60,668 bases of DNA from Bacillus massilinigeriensis. GTDB lineage: Bacteria; Bacillota; Bacilli; Bacillales; Cytobacillaceae. Numbering within the stretch: the stretch's first letter is position 1; every line of letters begins with the position of its first letter. The notes under the pieces were generated by a model that was not told the origin of the DNA, searched no databases, and saw only the letters and a program-made list of their open reading frames with translations. The position numbers were made by a program, and so were the translations under genes. Shown one piece after another: positions 37,308 to 47,149 of the stretch. The stretch covers positions 53,790-114,457 of the forward strand of contig NZ_LT630016.1 in the NCBI RefSeq assembly GCF_900111815.1, read 5' to 3'.

Positions 37308-37769
37308 TTAACCTATAATCATGTTGTTTTTTTGTTTTTCTAAACTTAGAAATTCAATAACCTCCTGGAGATCATCCGTGTACAATAGTAAATAATCAAA
37401 ATCATACATGGCATCGTGCTCGACATCGAGGTATTCACTTAACGAAATTAAATCGAAAAACTTCTTCCACTTTTTTTCGTTCTCCATTTTCTTTGTTGCT
37501 TCAGCTATTCTTTCAGAATCAATTTTTAACACCACATAGCTCGTCCTATCGTAGTATAGCTCCGGCACAATCTTTTTTAGTGCTACTCCATCTTCTCCAT
37601 GCAATCTGCAAATAGACATGTTTGTAACAACACCAACATTGCCAATATCCATTAACATATCTGATCTTTCATCGTTTTCATCGTCGTCCTCATCTGTATC
37701 ATCCGGATAATAAATACCAACACAATACCAATCCATTACTTTCTCCGGCTTCTTTTTCCTAAAGAACAT
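37308..37769 (-). CDS. hypothetical acidic protein
   Basis: 153 residues from ATG 37769, behind a very strong AGGAGGAAGA. Begins MFFRKKKPEKVMDWYCVGIY, has a run of Asp/Glu (DDTDEDDDENDE) at about residues 24-35, then a mixed alpha/beta pattern (YDRTSYVVLKIDSERIAEAT) and an acidic C-terminal third. No family recognised. It lies just upstream of LXG module 1 on the same strand, so it could belong to that island; codon use looks similar to it. Confidence 0.6.
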   Translation of the reverse strand: MFFRKKKPEKVMDWYCVGIYYPDDTDEDDDENDERSDMLMDIGNVGVVTNMSICRLHGEDGVALKKIVPELYYDRTSYVVLKIDSERIAEATKKMENEKKWKKFFDLISLSEYLDVEHDAMYDFDYLLLYTDDLQEVIEFLSLEKQKNNMIIG

Positions 37770-37792
37770 TCTTCTTCCTCCTAACACCAGCA

Positions 37793-37822
37793 AAAAGAGG
37801 GCAATTCGCCCTCTTGGTTACG
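37793..37822 (-). terminator. terminator of the lipoprotein gene
   Basis: Minus strand: AAGAGGGC-GAATT-GCCCTCTTTTTGC. Confidence 0.85.
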
Positions 37823-37833
37823 AGTGTAATACT

Positions 37834-38391
37834 CTATTCCATATACTCTACGTTCTTGATTTCTGTGGCTGCGGTTTTCCACATGCCGTTATCCAGCTTC
37901 ATCGTATGGATCGCACTGACACGGTTGTTTTTGAATTGGCCGTTGCCTTCCACTTTTTTTGCTACAGTTGTTTGAACTGCTTCTACCTTTGCCATATCAT
38001 CAGCAGCTTCAAGCACCTTGATAGATTCAAGATTGTAATCCAAATCTGTGCTTTGGAAGAGCGGCTCCATCTGTTGTGTTGTCAGTTCCTTTTCTTGCTC
38101 AGAGATGAGTAGCGTGTCTAAATACTTTTCGATATTTTCCTCTTCCGCATACTTCATGTTTTCAAGAAGGTCCTTCTCAATTGCTGCAACTACTTTGCTA
38201 TCAACGTTTCCTACAGCTTCAGGGTTTTCCTCTTTCGTTTCACCCGCAGTTTTCACAGGAGCTTCTTGCTTTTTAACTTCTTCTTTTGGTGCATTTTCCT
38301 CTTTTGCTGTCTTTGAAGCTCTCTCTTCATCCGATCCGCATCCTGTTAAAAGCAAACCTAAAGCAGCAGCGGCAACCCATGTTTTATTCAT
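37834..38391 (-). CDS. lipoprotein, unknown function
   Basis: 185 residues from ATG 38391, behind GGAGGAGAAGC; the frame extends further upstream without a binding site. Lipobox LLLTGCGS after a short signal peptide, then a Lys/Glu/Pro-rich linker to about residue 60, then a domain ending SAIHTMKLDNGMWKTAATEI, reminiscent of NTF2-like or DUF4878-type folds. Surface-anchored; role unknown. Single gene with terminator. Confidence 0.75.
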   Translation of the reverse strand: MNKTWVAAAALGLLLTGCGSDEERASKTAKEENAPKEEVKKQEAPVKTAGETKEENPEAVGNVDSKVVAAIEKDLLENMKYAEEENIEKYLDTLLISEQEKELTTQQMEPLFQSTDLDYNLESIKVLEAADDMAKVEAVQTTVAKKVEGNGQFKNNRVSAIHTMKLDNGMWKTAATEIKNVEYME

Positions 38392-38599
38392 TGCTTCTCC
38401 TCCGTTTCGCTCGAATAATCTAACTCGTTTTGCAGTAATTTCCAATATTTCTATTTTAACATGAACGATTTTCAGAATAATGATAAAATAGGTGGATTTA
38501 TCTAGCTCTCTCTTCCAGGAGTTTATACCCAGCATCAGGAAATTTTACAAGTAAAAGCTGATTCATTTTGCTTTTTTAAAATGAATTGGTAAAACGAGG

Positions 38600-38702
38600 A
38601 ATCAACTGTAGATAAATTACTGTTTACCGTAGATACTTAGGGGATTACCGTAGATAAATTACTGTTTACCGTAGATAAATGCACCGTTACCGTAGATAAC
38701 CT
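38600..38702. repeat. 21-bp-period tandem repeat, core TTACCGTAGATAA
   Basis: GTAGATA starts at 38608, 38629, 38650, 38671 and 38692, exactly 21 bp apart. It is the inverted counterpart of the 13.8-kb array (same core, opposite strand, also five units). It lies between thiC and the lipoprotein gene in a 540-base gap with no gene otherwise. Confidence 0.8.
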
Positions 38703-38880
38703 TCTTTGCAGCAGCTTTCAGCTAATGTGTAATCGGTTACATAAGCACAAACCATTACAAAACCCTGCTCTTCTTCCACAAAAACTCTTCTTTTCTAACA
38801 AAAAACGAATCAAAATGATAATTTTTTAAGATTTTCAGCATAAAATGGGGCGTGACCAAGCTAGAGCAGCACGATTTACC

Positions 38881-38922
38881 AAAAAAACGAGACCTACTCA
38901 AAAGGTAGATCTCGTTTTCTAG
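38881..38922 (-). terminator. thiC terminator
   Basis: Minus strand: AACGAGATCTACC-N6-GGTAGGTCTCGTT-type stem followed by seven T. Confidence 0.85.
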
Positions 38923-38934
38923 TTCACTATCAAA

Positions 38935-40692
<1,758 letters not shown>

Positions 40693-40744
40693 CTAACATC
40701 CTCCTCGGAAAAATGGGATCAGAACCGACCGGGAATCAGCGCAA

Positions 40745-40912
40745 ATAAAAAAGGTCCTGTTTTCACAGAACCCGATTCACCAAAAAGTAGAAACGCACAA
40801 AAAATATAGCGCCGTCTTTCCTACTTCCCTACGCTGGTATCATCCAGATCAGGTTCAAAGGGTCGAAGAATGCCATCTTCTCTCAGTCCTCTCACGGACA
40901 CCCCTAGTAGAG
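40745..40912 (-). promoter_or_regulatory. TPP riboswitch (THI element) with attenuator
   Basis: On the minus strand the aptamer (40910 to 40821) shows the conserved blocks GGGGTGTCCG, CTGAGA, ACCCTTTGAACCTGAT and CTGGATGATACCAGCGTAGGGAAG, read here in pieces. Downstream GGTTCTGTGAAAACAGGACC with TTTTTT (40773 to 40747) is an intrinsic terminator. TPP binding should stop transcription before thiC. Confidence 0.95.
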
Positions 40913-40976
40913 CTTTAAAAACTATTCAGCATTACATTTAAAATAGCATAGTTTCCTATATAAATAAAGTGTAAAG

Positions 40977-41606
40977 TCAGATAATATCCATTCCTTCTGC
41001 TTCGTAAATCACATTGTACTTCTCACTTAGCTCTTTCATTTGACTGTGATATTCGCTAATCATCTGCTCGTACTCTGCCGCTTTCGCATTCGCTTCCTCA
41101 ATAAGGAGAATGTCCTGTTTCTCAAGTGCCTCCTTCTCCAACAGCAATGCCTCGTAATAAGTTCCGGTCGCTTCAACTACTAAGTCTGTGATTGGCTTAA
41201 GCTCCTCCATTTCTGGTTCGAGCGCCACGGCCCCTGCTACTGCTTTCTTGTAAGCAGGAAGAACTTCGTTAATGAGCACATCATATAACTTTTCGTCCCC
41301 TGTATAATTTGCACCTGAAACAGTTGAAAGTGCGGCGTTCGCCTTTTCTTCATAGTAACTGATCCTGGCAATATCCTCATTGACAAATTTCATAAGCATT
41401 TCCTGCTTTTCATATTCTGTTGTTTTTGATGCATCTTTCTTCTCTTCTTCCAACGGCTTTTCTCTTTCTATGTTCTTTTCCTGCTTCTTTTCTTCTGCAT
41501 TAAGTTTCTCCGTTTCTTTTTCCTTTGTTGGTGCAGCAGTTTCCTCTTTGCCGCAGCCTCCGAGCAGTAAAAATACAGCAGCAACACAGAACATTATTTT
41601 CTTCAC
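40977..41606 (-). CDS. lipoprotein, second paralogue of the LXG-associated family
   Basis: 209 residues. Signal and lipobox MKKIMFCVAAVFLLLGGCGK, a long Glu/Lys linker to about residue 65, then the shared domain: MKFVNEDIARISYYEEKANA, VSGANYTGDEKLYDVLINEV and LPAYKKAVAGAV. Same architecture as the lipoproteins at 32.6 and 41.7 kb. No family name recognised; function unknown. Confidence 0.75.
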   Translation of the reverse strand: MKKIMFCVAAVFLLLGGCGKEETAAPTKEKETEKLNAEEKKQEKNIEREKPLEEEKKDASKTTEYEKQEMLMKFVNEDIARISYYEEKANAALSTVSGANYTGDEKLYDVLINEVLPAYKKAVAGAVALEPEMEELKPITDLVVEATGTYYEALLLEKEALEKQDILLIEEANAKAAEYEQMISEYHSQMKELSEKYNVIYEAEGMDII

Positions 41607-41727
41607 GATTATCCAGCCCTCTCAAACCGTATTTCCCCAAAAGGGAATCGATTTTACAGTATGCAGAGAGTGGATTTTTCGTCAAAGAAGGAAGAGCCCT
41701 AATAGGATACAGGAAAAAACCGGCTTG

Positions 41728-42309
41728 TCAGATGCTCTCGTCGTGACCATAAACAGTCGGCTCATAATCAATCTTATATTTTTTCATAATACTGGCCATT
41801 TCTTTATGGTACTCTTCTATTAGTTTATTATATTCCAAGGATTTTTCGTTCGCTTTACGAATAAGGATGGAATCCTTTTTTTCAAGCGCTTCTTTTTGGA
41901 GGAGAAGCGCATCATAGAATACCTCAGCTGCCTCCTTGATTTTCACAAGAGGGAATTCGAGCTCTTTTATCGGTGCCTCCAACGTCTGTATCTCATCAAA
42001 TGCCTTTTTATAAGCTGGCAAAGCAGTATTGGTCAGCACACGATGCAACTCTTCATCATTTTTAAAGTTTGAACCTGAAACAGCAGCAAGCTCGGTAAAT
42101 GCTTCTTCTTCATACTTAGAAATTTTCGCAATATCCTCATTGATAAACCTTACAATCGCGGTCTGATTGGACACGTTAACTGATACTGTTTCTTCTTTTT
42201 CCTCTACCTCTTTCTCTGCATCAGGCTTCTTTGGAGCGGTTGCTTCTTTCTCGTTGCAGCCAACAATAAGCAGCATGGCAGTCAGCAGCATGGCAATTTT
42301 CTTTTTCAT
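41728..42309 (-). CDS. lipoprotein, third paralogue of the LXG-associated family
   Basis: 193 residues from ATG 42309 (GGGGAAAC upstream; longer in-frame starts are not supported). Lipobox LLIVGCNE, linker, then IVRFINEDIAKISKYEEEAF, VSGSNFKNDEELHRVLTNTA and LPAYKKAFDEIQ. Lies 121 bp upstream of the second paralogue on the same strand, so a tandem duplication is likely. Confidence 0.75.
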   Translation of the reverse strand: MKKKIAMLLTAMLLIVGCNEKEATAPKKPDAEKEVEEKEETVSVNVSNQTAIVRFINEDIAKISKYEEEAFTELAAVSGSNFKNDEELHRVLTNTALPAYKKAFDEIQTLEAPIKELEFPLVKIKEAAEVFYDALLLQKEALEKKDSILIRKANEKSLEYNKLIEEYHKEMASIMKKYKIDYEPTVYGHDESI

Positions 42310-42505
42310 CTTCTTGTTTCCCCTTTGTCGTTCTTGTAAGGAAAATATCCCCAAAGACATTATAACAAGGAAAATACATAACTGGGAAATTTTATAACAG
42401 GTTGTTTTCAAGCAGTTTTTTTCATAAAGAAGTATTTCCGGGGAAATTGTCGAAGGTTGTAATGATGCTATCGCGATTTACAAGTCGGCCTTTATTAACA
42501 AAATA

Positions 42506-42548
42506 AAAAGCGTAGGAAAGGCAATTTGCCCTACCTTACGCTTTTTTA
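42506..42548 (-). terminator. phnA terminator
   Basis: Minus strand: AAGCGTAAGGTAGGGCAA pairs with TTGCCTTTCCTACGCTTT (one mismatch region) and runs into TTTTT; it overlaps the last codons of phnA. Confidence 0.85.
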
Positions 42549-42877
42549 ACAAATTCCGATTTCAGCTTCATTGCGCCAAAACCGTCGATTTTACAATCGA
42601 TATCATGGTCACCTTCCACAAGGCGGATGCTCTTTACTTTCGTTCCAATCTTGATGACAGAAGAAGTCCCTTTCACCTTCAAATCCTTGATAACCGTAAC
42701 TGCATCGCCATCCTGAAGGATATTCCCATTCGCATCTTTCACGATTTTTTCGTCTGTTTCTGTGCTACCTTCGCTTTCCGCGCTCCATTCATGAGCACAT
42801 TCAGGACAGACAAAAATAGCGCCGTCCTCATACGTGTATTGCGACTTGCACTTTGGACAATCAGGAACATTCGACAT
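42536..42877 (-). CDS. phnA: PhnA/YjdM-family zinc-ribbon protein
   Basis: 113 residues. N-terminal zinc ribbon [13 protein letters not shown] ... [10 protein letters not shown] (four Cys), C-terminal SH3-like domain with VVKDANGN-like [20 protein letters not shown] and [16 protein letters not shown]. Annotated in many genomes as alkylphosphonate utilisation protein PhnA, although the family has no proven role in phosphonate metabolism. Single gene with terminator. Confidence 0.9.
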   Translation of the reverse strand: MSNVPDCPKCKSQYTYEDGAIFVCPECAHEWSAESEGSTETDEKIVKDANGNILQDGDAVTVIKDLKVKGTSSVIKIGTKVKSIRLVEGDHDIDCKIDGFGAMKLKSEFVKKA

Positions 42878-42924
42878 TATTCATTCTCCATTCTTTCTTT
42901 GATAGACATATTATAGCCGAAACT

Positions 42925-43224
42925 TTACATTTTAGAAATTGCCTTAATCATTTCTCTAGTGTTAATGACGTCCCGGTATGTCCGATGTTTGACGGTGTTA
43001 ATTGTCCTGGATCTGACGGAATCATTGTCCAAAATAAAAGGGAAGCATTTTGAAGTGCAGTCCCTGAACTTCCGGACGTGAAATCCAGGGGGATGTTTCC
43101 CTGACTGGTCCTGATCATGATGGATGTTTCGGCAATTCGTGCATCTAAGCCTCCGGATGTTATAAATCTTACTCAGTCCTGAATGGTCCATGGCTGTTCG
43201 ATCCTTAGTTCCTATAACCAACAT
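42925..43224 (-). other. open frame with a CxxC-HH motif, possible DUF6431 fragment
   Basis: A minus-strand frame of 99 codons contains KIYNIRRLRCTNCRNIHHD, which resembles the start of DUF6431 proteins (IRRLxCxxCxxIHHELPD). The continuation does not look like the family and no ribosome binding site is evident. The remainder of the 42.88-43.54 kb gap shows no gene apart from the hairpin at 43340-43383. Confidence 0.3.
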
Positions 43225-43339
43225 GTCTTTACCACAACATGGGGAAGGAGTCCTCCCCGCACCCCTAACTAAAAACTCCAGTAAGAATGTTTTTTAATCA
43301 GCTTATAATCTGATACAATAATCATATGTTTTTTTGTGG

Positions 43340-43383
43340 GACGTCTCCTGTATAACTGTTGGAGCAGTTATACAGGAGACGTC
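43340..43383. repeat. perfect 19-bp inverted repeat
   Basis: GACGTCTCCTGTATAACTG (43340-43358), a 6-base loop, and its exact complement (43365-43383). Flanked by T7 on the left and TTTAA on the right, so not a clean terminator for either strand. Its role is unknown. Confidence 0.85.
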
Positions 43384-43486
43384 TTTAACGGTCGCAATGA
43401 TGCAAATCTGTTTGCACAAACAGACTCATACTCACTGACTCTGTCAAAGCAACATCTGCATGCATAGCAGACCTACACATAACAAA

Positions 43487-43524
43487 CAAAGAGAGCAAGA
43501 AAATCCTCTCCTGCTCTCTTGAAC
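43487..43524 (-). terminator. terminator of LXG module 2
   Basis: Minus strand: AAGAGAGCA ... TTGCTCTCTT followed by TGTTTG, 20 bases after the DUF4176 stop. Confidence 0.65.
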
Positions 43525-43543
43525 TCAATATTTTTATAGAATA

Positions 43544-43813
43544 TTAGGCTTGCTGCAAAATCTGTTGAAACTCTTCCTCGTCCTCATCAGAGAATCCCTC
43601 AAAAACAACTTCAGCAATATTCTTATGGTTAAATACATACGTGTGTTCAGGAGCAATGAACCCTTGCGGATAAGGTACAGCCAAGTAATCATACATCATT
43701 CCATTATTCTCGTCTTCGGTTACTAAAATTTGTTTTCTTCCGTAAATCATAAGCTTAGCATTTCCACCCTCTAACAAAACAATCGAACCATTCGGTAATA
43801 AATTATTATTCAT
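43544..43813 (-). CDS. DUF4176 protein of LXG module 2
   Basis: 89 residues: NLLPNGSIVLLEGGNAKLMI, YGRKQ, YDYLAVPYPQGFIAPEHTYV and FNHKNIAEVVFEGFSDEDEE fit the DUF4176 pattern. It overlaps the membrane-protein gene by 8 bp and is last in the module, whereas its paralogue in module 1 comes before the membrane protein. Confidence 0.85.
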   Translation of the reverse strand: MNNNLLPNGSIVLLEGGNAKLMIYGRKQILVTEDENNGMMYDYLAVPYPQGFIAPEHTYVFNHKNIAEVVFEGFSDEDEEEFQQILQQA

Positions 43814-44540
43814 TATTTTTTACTCCTTTTTTAGCCAATTCATGCATCAATTTATCCTTAACTTCCTTATTCGCAAGCTTCACATACTGAATGTTCTTTT
43901 TTATAAAAAAGTATTTGTGGAAGTACTTTGCGAAAAGCCACATAAAACCATATGAACTTAACAATAAAACGACCGTTATACTTAAAGAAATAATAGATTC
44001 GGATAATCTCATGAGATATTTAGAAGCAATGTAACCTGCGGGTATTGCGATACTTGCAACAGCATAATGCCAAGCAGGTGTTTCCTTCTGTTTAAAATTG
44101 GAACCAAGGGAATATTTTTTAAACTGATGGAAGACAAATAAACATGTAGCAACTAAATATATAGCTGCCATGGCTAAATAGAAACCTAAGGAATCCATAC
44201 CTAAGAGATATATTTGTTTCAACCCAGCGACGAAATAACAAATGGAACCAACTAGGCCTGCATAACATACAAAAAGAATGGTTTCTATCTCAATATTAAT
44301 AGACTTTCTAAACAACAAAGCAATAGCCCAAATATTAATTATTATCATCATTGGTAAAGTTATAAAAGAAGCCCAATTAACCCATATTACAAATAATGGT
44401 GCAATAAGCAATGCGTCTATTAGAAAAAAGGTTACCATTGAAATCTGCATCTTATGATCGTCGTAGCTTAAAGGTTCCAATTGGAAGAGTATATGTCCTG
44501 GCAACTGTTTACGTTTTAAATTCTGCGGTAACTGTATCAT
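43806..44540 (-). CDS. polytopic membrane protein of LXG module 2 (candidate immunity)
   Basis: 244 residues from ATG 44540, 22 bp after the toxin stop. Six or seven membrane helices in three pairs, a conserved-looking N-terminal LKRKQLPGHILFQLEPLSYD and a basic C-terminal tail. Located between a toxin with a membrane-inserting tail and its DUF4176 gene. Protection of the producer's membrane is an inference from position. No named family recognised. Confidence 0.65.
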   Translation of the reverse strand: MIQLPQNLKRKQLPGHILFQLEPLSYDDHKMQISMVTFFLIDALLIAPLFVIWVNWASFITLPMMIIINIWAIALLFRKSINIEIETILFVCYAGLVGSICYFVAGLKQIYLLGMDSLGFYLAMAAIYLVATCLFVFHQFKKYSLGSNFKQKETPAWHYAVASIAIPAGYIASKYLMRLSESIISLSITVVLLLSSYGFMWLFAKYFHKYFFIKKNIQYVKLANKEVKDKLMHELAKKGVKNNE

Positions 44541-44562
44541 CCTTGCACATCCTATCTGGAGT

Positions 44563-45874
44563 TCACTTAAACCAACCGGCAACTGTTTTAATCCCTTTTT
44601 GTACGCCACCTTTTATACCATCTGTAAAGTTTGTTTCGTTCTTACCTACTTTAATTCCTTCGAACGCATACGTGATTAGAGTTGAAGCAAGTACACCAGC
44701 TCCTGTAGCCAATAAAATTGGTGCTCCAAAACTACCCACAGCAGCAATTACTGCAGCTCCACCTACTAAAGTTACTACTCCTAAACCGATGTCTACAGCA
44801 GCATCACCAATAATTTTTTGACTAGATGCATTTGCTTTCGAGTTTTTAACTATATTCTCCGTGGTTGTAATGCCTACTCCTAGCCATCCAGCCTTGCTCT
44901 TTAAAGCCGCTTTACTGGCCCCTTTTACACTAACAAATTTAGTTAAATTAGTATTATGCCCTTTTTTCGCTTGTGCTTTAACGTCATTTACATGATAAGT
45001 AGATGCTTTAATTCCTATTTTTTTCCGTTTTTAACATGGAATTTTTTACCTCGCCTTTCAATGCTTACCCCATGTTTATTTACCTTGTACGCTGTTTCAG
45101 CAAGACCCACTATTTCTGAACCAAAACCAAATCCATTACCTCCGGAGGAAACAGGCGCAAACGCATCAAATTTAGCACCAAAAGCATCTATATTTTCAAG
45201 ATCCACCTTACTCATCTCTTTATCCATCTTCTTAAAACTATCCATATTATGCAACTTTGAGCTTTGGAAGTTACCCACGGATATTTGACCGCTTTTAAAC
45301 CTGCCTTGGAGGTTTCTTATAAAGGTTATCAAAAGTTGGGCTTCTTGCGCCACATCCTTTAAGTCCTTTTTTTGGTCTTCATCAAATTATGTAGTTTCTC
45401 TTTATTCTCTTTGAGTCCATGTCTAAGATCTTTTATTGTCTCTACATAGTTATCGTCACTGACTTTAGATATTTCTTCGTTATCTCTTATTTTTGCTAGT
45501 TGCTCATTAAAATCATCTATTAAATTTATAACTTTAGTCTTCTGCGTTTTAAGTTGTTCCCTCTCTAGTTCTAAGAATTCCTCTCTAACAACCCCGTCCT
45601 TTTGGGGTTCTACTTCTGGATATGCGTCTAATACACCATTTAAAACTCTACGATAATTGCCTAACAATTTATCATAGTATTTTAAAAAGGGCATATGACT
45701 TTCTTTAAAAAAGGATTTAATAGATTCAGCACCTTTACCGCTAAACTCCCTATCTAAACCTACTAGTTTCTGCATATTCTGATAGATTTTCTCGACAGCT
45801 TCCTCTTGGTTATTTACTTTTGTGATTGTCCCTTCAATTAAAGTAACTAGAGATGCAACATCAAGTATTTTCAT
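44563..45874 (-). pseudogene. LXG-domain polymorphic toxin 2 with two poly-A frameshifts
   Basis: Three consecutive frames make one protein of about 437 residues. Part 1 (45874-45359) is the LXG helical domain: FSGKGAESIKSFFKESHMPF. Part 2 (to 45015) continues KKDLKDVAQEAQLLITFIRN and ends HVKNGKK. Part 3 (to 44563) continues IGIKASTYHVNDVKAQAKKG and carries a glycine-zipper-like hydrophobic stretch: DIGLGVVTLVGGAAVIAAVG then APILLATGAGVLASTLI. Both breaks are at A7 tracts (45367-45373, 45018-45024) where A8 restores the frame. The tail resembles membrane-depolarising LXG effectors such as TelE in composition only. Error, phase variation or decay are all possible. Confidence 0.85.
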
Positions 45875-46155
45875 TAACCATGTTCCTTTCTAACTTTTTG
45901 CGCAATATCTTCATCCGTTGTTTTCATTGATTTAATTGCCTCTCGAGTAGCAGAGACATTCATTTCTAGTAGTTTTTGATATTCTCCGGCTATAGATGCT
46001 AATTTTACATTAATATCTAAAATCTTATGAATAGTAGTTAAACCCTTCTCCCCTTCAAAATCAACTGCTTTAGTTTCAAGAGCAGTAATGGATGCAGCTA
46101 ACGTATTTAATGCTTCTTCCACCGCCTGATAATTAATACTAATTTGTTTACCCAT
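45874..46155 (-). CDS. YwqI-like small helical partner of LXG toxin 2
   Basis: 93 residues from ATG 46155 with GGAGG five bases upstream: GKQISINYQAVEEALNTLAA and YQKLLEMNVSATREAIKSMK. Helical, WXG100-sized, overlapping the LXG start by one base; matches the module 1 gene at 36508-36786. Confidence 0.75.
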   Translation of the reverse strand: MGKQISINYQAVEEALNTLAASITALETKAVDFEGEKGLTTIHKILDINVKLASIAGEYQKLLEMNVSATREAIKSMKTTDEDIAQKVRKEHG

Positions 46156-46172
46156 TTTTTCCTCCACATATT

Positions 46173-46505
46173 TTAAGATTTAGCGTTTTCAATATCTGCT
46201 AATAATGAATTGATCTCTTCAATCACTTTATTCATTTTTTTTCTTAAAATATCAATTCTCATTCCTGCACCTTCAAGTACAGAATAATAATTTTTAGTTA
46301 GATAACTATAACCAAATTGTATATAATCGCTCGCAAACTTGCCTTTCCAAGTATTTGATCCTAACGTTGGTGGTGTAGGAATATGATTTATGAGCAGATT
46401 ATATATCTCTACTAATTCACCAAGCACATGTTTCATTTTTTCAAGATCCGCTTCCTTTTTCCTTAAATCGCTCCTTAAAGATTCAACCGATGGACCAAAT
46501 AACAT
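46173..46505 (-). CDS. YwqH-like small helical partner of LXG toxin 2 (DUF5082)
   Basis: 110 residues from ATG 46505 (GGTAGG upstream; a GTG three codons earlier is possible). Two helices around the W-x-G turn in LGSNTWKGKFASDYIQFGYS. First gene of module 2. Confidence 0.75.
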   Translation of the reverse strand: MLFGPSVESLRSDLRKKEADLEKMKHVLGELVEIYNLLINHIPTPPTLGSNTWKGKFASDYIQFGYSYLTKNYYSVLEGAGMRIDILRKKMNKVIEEINSLLADIENAKS

Positions 46506-46514
46506 TCGATGCAC

Positions 46515-46729
46515 CTACCTATAATAAATAGTTATAATTCCCTATTGTTCCATTAAATCACAGGTGTATTTCATTTTCCCTTATCATAAAGCCTACAAGA
46601 TAAAATTAAGCCAAATAGCACATGATAAAAGCATTAGATAATTGCTATCGGAGGCAATCCCCACAAAGATTATTGGTATTAAAAATTTAAAAAATACCTT
46701 GAACGAAAGTTTGTATTATGTTAAGTTTT
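46515..46729. other. intergenic region upstream of LXG module 2
   Basis: No gene seen. AT-rich; presumably holds the module 2 promoter on the minus strand, but no box stands out. Confidence 0.4.
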
Positions 46730-46799
46730 AACTAACTTGTATTGCAAAGTAGTTGCAATACATTTTTTCCGCAGAACTATATTGTATTACAAGTTAGTT
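46730..46799. promoter_or_regulatory. two PadR-type operators
   Basis: Two 25-bp dyads of the form AACTA-N15-TAGTT, at 46730-46754 and 46775-46799. Both centres read TTGTATT-R-CAA. They are 45 bp apart and lie just before the padR ribosome binding site, overlapping its likely promoter. Autoregulation by PadR is the obvious reading. Confidence 0.7.
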
Positions 46800-46818
46800 G
46801 TCGTAAAGGAGGGATTAT

Positions 46819-47145
46819 ATGTCTTCCAGTCAGATACTAAAAGGAATTTTAGAGGGCTGTCTTCTATCAATTATTGCTAAAGGAGAAACCTATGGTTATG
46901 AAATGATGGAAAAATTAAATGGCTATGGTTTTACAATGGTAAGCGAAGGCAGTATATATCCTTTATTACTTCGTATGAAAAAAGAGGGGCTTGTCACGAC
47001 AAGCCAAAAAGAACTTCCTTCGGGAGGTCCAAAGAGAAAATATTATTCCTTAACAGCTAAAGGAAAAGAGGAATTAGAAGCGTTCAGAGAGCGTTGGAGT
47101 GATATCGCTAACAGTGTAAATAATTTATTGGGAGAGGAAGGTTAA
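46819..47145 (+). CDS. PadR-family transcriptional regulator
   Basis: 108 residues: winged helix with KGILEGCLLSIIAKGETYGY, EGSIYPLLLRMKKEGLV and GPKRKYYSLTAKGKEEL, the standard PadR-s1 pattern. Starts ATG behind AAAGGAGGG. Two candidate operators lie upstream. The next gene encodes a HAAS-domain membrane protein, a common PadR partner. Confidence 0.92.
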   Translation: MSSSQILKGILEGCLLSIIAKGETYGYEMMEKLNGYGFTMVSEGSIYPLLLRMKKEGLVTTSQKELPSGGPKRKYYSLTAKGKEELEAFRERWSDIANSVNNLLGEEG

Positions 47146-47149
47146 TGTT

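Noticed and set aside
13785-38702. CRISPR array
   Set aside because: Units are contiguous 21-bp steps with 8-bp variable parts, no spacer-length segments and no cas genes.
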